The notes beneath the pieces are model-generated. The model ran no database searches, was not told the DNA's origin, and saw only the letters and a list, made by a program, of their open reading frames with translations. A program made the translations under genes and the position numbers. Positions 14,496 through 15,195 of a stretch of 15,195 nucleotides of DNA are shown piece after piece (position 1 is the first letter of the stretch; each line of letters starts with the position of its first letter). Source of the DNA: JBBSEZ01 sp038239195. GTDB taxonomy: Bacteria > Planctomycetota > Planctomycetia > Gemmatales > Gemmataceae. The stretch is from NCBI GenBank assembly GCA_038239195.1, contig JBBSEZ010000240.1, positions 1 to 15,195 of the forward strand, written 5' to 3'.

Positions 14496-15195
14496 TCAAG
14501 GCGTTCCCGCGCCTCGGTGGGCCGGGAGCGAACCGCCGTTCCCGCCCGCCAGCCAGGCGGCGAACTGAGCCAGGGCGCTGGCACGGTCCTGCTGCGCCCG
14601 CGCGAAGCGCCGCACCAGTCCCGCGGCCCGCGCGTCCAGTTCCGGGCCCGCCTCCCGCGCCATCTCCTCGATCGCTCTCTCGGCCGCCTCGAGGGCGGGC
14701 TTGAGCCTCTCCGCGAGAAGGCCGACCTCGGGCGCGTCGAGCGCCCCGGCGTTGAGCAGGGCGGCCCAGTCCTCTCCCGCCCGGCCGTTGCGAACCTCCT
14801 CGCGAACGGCCCGTTCGACCAGTTCGGCGAGGCCCACCTGGATCGAGACGCGCTGCAGGAGCGGGCGGAGCGTTTGCTCGCGCAGGGCCTGGGCGACGCG
14901 CGCGAAGACCTCGCCCCAGTCGCCCCAGCGGGCCTGGCGGAACAGGCGGGCGCTGGGATACCAGGCGCTGTCTTCCCGGCCGAGCAGCCAGCGCCAGTCG
15001 GGGTTGAACGGCAGCAGCACCCAGACGGGGGCCCCCATGGCCCCCGCCAGGTGCGCCACCGAGGTGTCCACGCTCACCACCAGGTCGAGGCTCGCGATCG
15101 CCGCGGCGGTGTCGCGGAAGTCTCCGGAGATCTGACTGCCCAGGTCGGCGATGCCCAGTTCGTCGGCCAGGCCGGCCAGTTGCTCGCCCCCCTTC
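14496..15195 (-). CDS. GT9 / heptosyltransferase-fold protein, C-terminal part (runs off right edge)
   Basis: Reading leftward from the right edge, the frame is open for 232 residues and stops at 14498-14496. The first part shows the GT-B C-terminal lobe of the ADP-heptose:LPS heptosyltransferase family: a KGGEQ start, SQISGDFRDTAAAIASLDLV, VSVDTSVAHLAGAMG (the nucleotide-sugar-binding motif) and PVWVLLPFNPDWRWLLGRE. The last motif is common in planctomycete and proteobacterial TPR-linked glycosyltransferases, so TPR repeats may lie outside the window. After about residue 105 comes a helical extension of about 125 residues, ending in a Gly/Ser-rich tail. It converges with the methyltransferase gene with 16 bp between stops. 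Transfer of heptose from the ADP-heptose made next door is plausible but unproven. Confidence 0.8.
   Translation of the reverse strand, partial: KGGEQLAGLADELGIADLGSQISGDFRDTAAAIASLDLVVSVDTSVAHLAGAMGAPVWVLLPFNPDWRWLLGREDSAWYPSARLFRQARWGDWGEVFARVAQALREQTLRPLLQRVSIQVGLAELVERAVREEVRNGRAGEDWAALLNAGALDAPEVGLLAERLKPALEAAERAIEEMAREAGPELDARAAGLVRRFARAQQDRASALAQFAAWLAGGNGGSLPAHRGAGTP

Overview
GC-rich, densely coded bacterial DNA that looks planctomycete (Gemmata-like). This placement is inference. It rests on the base composition and on the gene mix: a secreted DUF1080-type protein, a YacP-like NYN nuclease, a SUMF1-fold protein, a heme-c histidine kinase, a type VI secretion ClpV with a DUF6931-like partner, and a heptose pathway in a Gram-negative-type envelope. 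No rRNA, tRNA, CRISPR array, integrase or transposase was seen.

Layout. 1-480 (minus): 5' part of a HEAT-repeat protein that runs off the left edge. A divergent intergenic region follows (481-785), holding a hairpin and candidate promoters. 786-2019 (plus): YacP-like NYN nuclease, then a secreted LamG/DUF1080-like protein. 2188-6480 (minus): apparent operon, in transcription order SUMF1-fold protein, periplasmic heme-c sensor histidine kinase with two receiver-like domains, and ParA/MinD-like ATPase. 6481-6828: divergent regulatory region with a conspicuous nested inverted repeat. 6829-10097 (plus): ClpV (TssH) translationally coupled to a DUF6931-like protein. 10098-11481: gene-poor stretch holding a 5'-truncated second copy of the DUF6931-like gene and several short repeats. 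11482-13594 (plus): rfaE2, gmhB and rfaE1, three of the five usual steps to ADP-heptose. 13661-14479 (plus): zinc-finger methyltransferase. 14496-15195 (minus): C-terminal part of a GT9/heptosyltransferase-fold protein that runs off the right edge.

How the genes fit together. The right third makes activated heptose and probably decorates a surface glycan. The middle holds the T6SS sheath-disassembly ATPase without any other recognisable T6SS structural gene, facing across a shared promoter region a SUMF1/kinase/ParA operon whose output is unclear. The most unusual points are these: both kinase receiver domains have lost the phospho-acceptor aspartate (Glu and Asn instead); the ParA-like ATPase carries Arg in place of the signature Lys; a 101-bp nested inverted repeat lies between the two divergent units; two intergenic hairpins share sequence modules; and the partial DUF6931-like copy has diverged mainly at synonymous positions.
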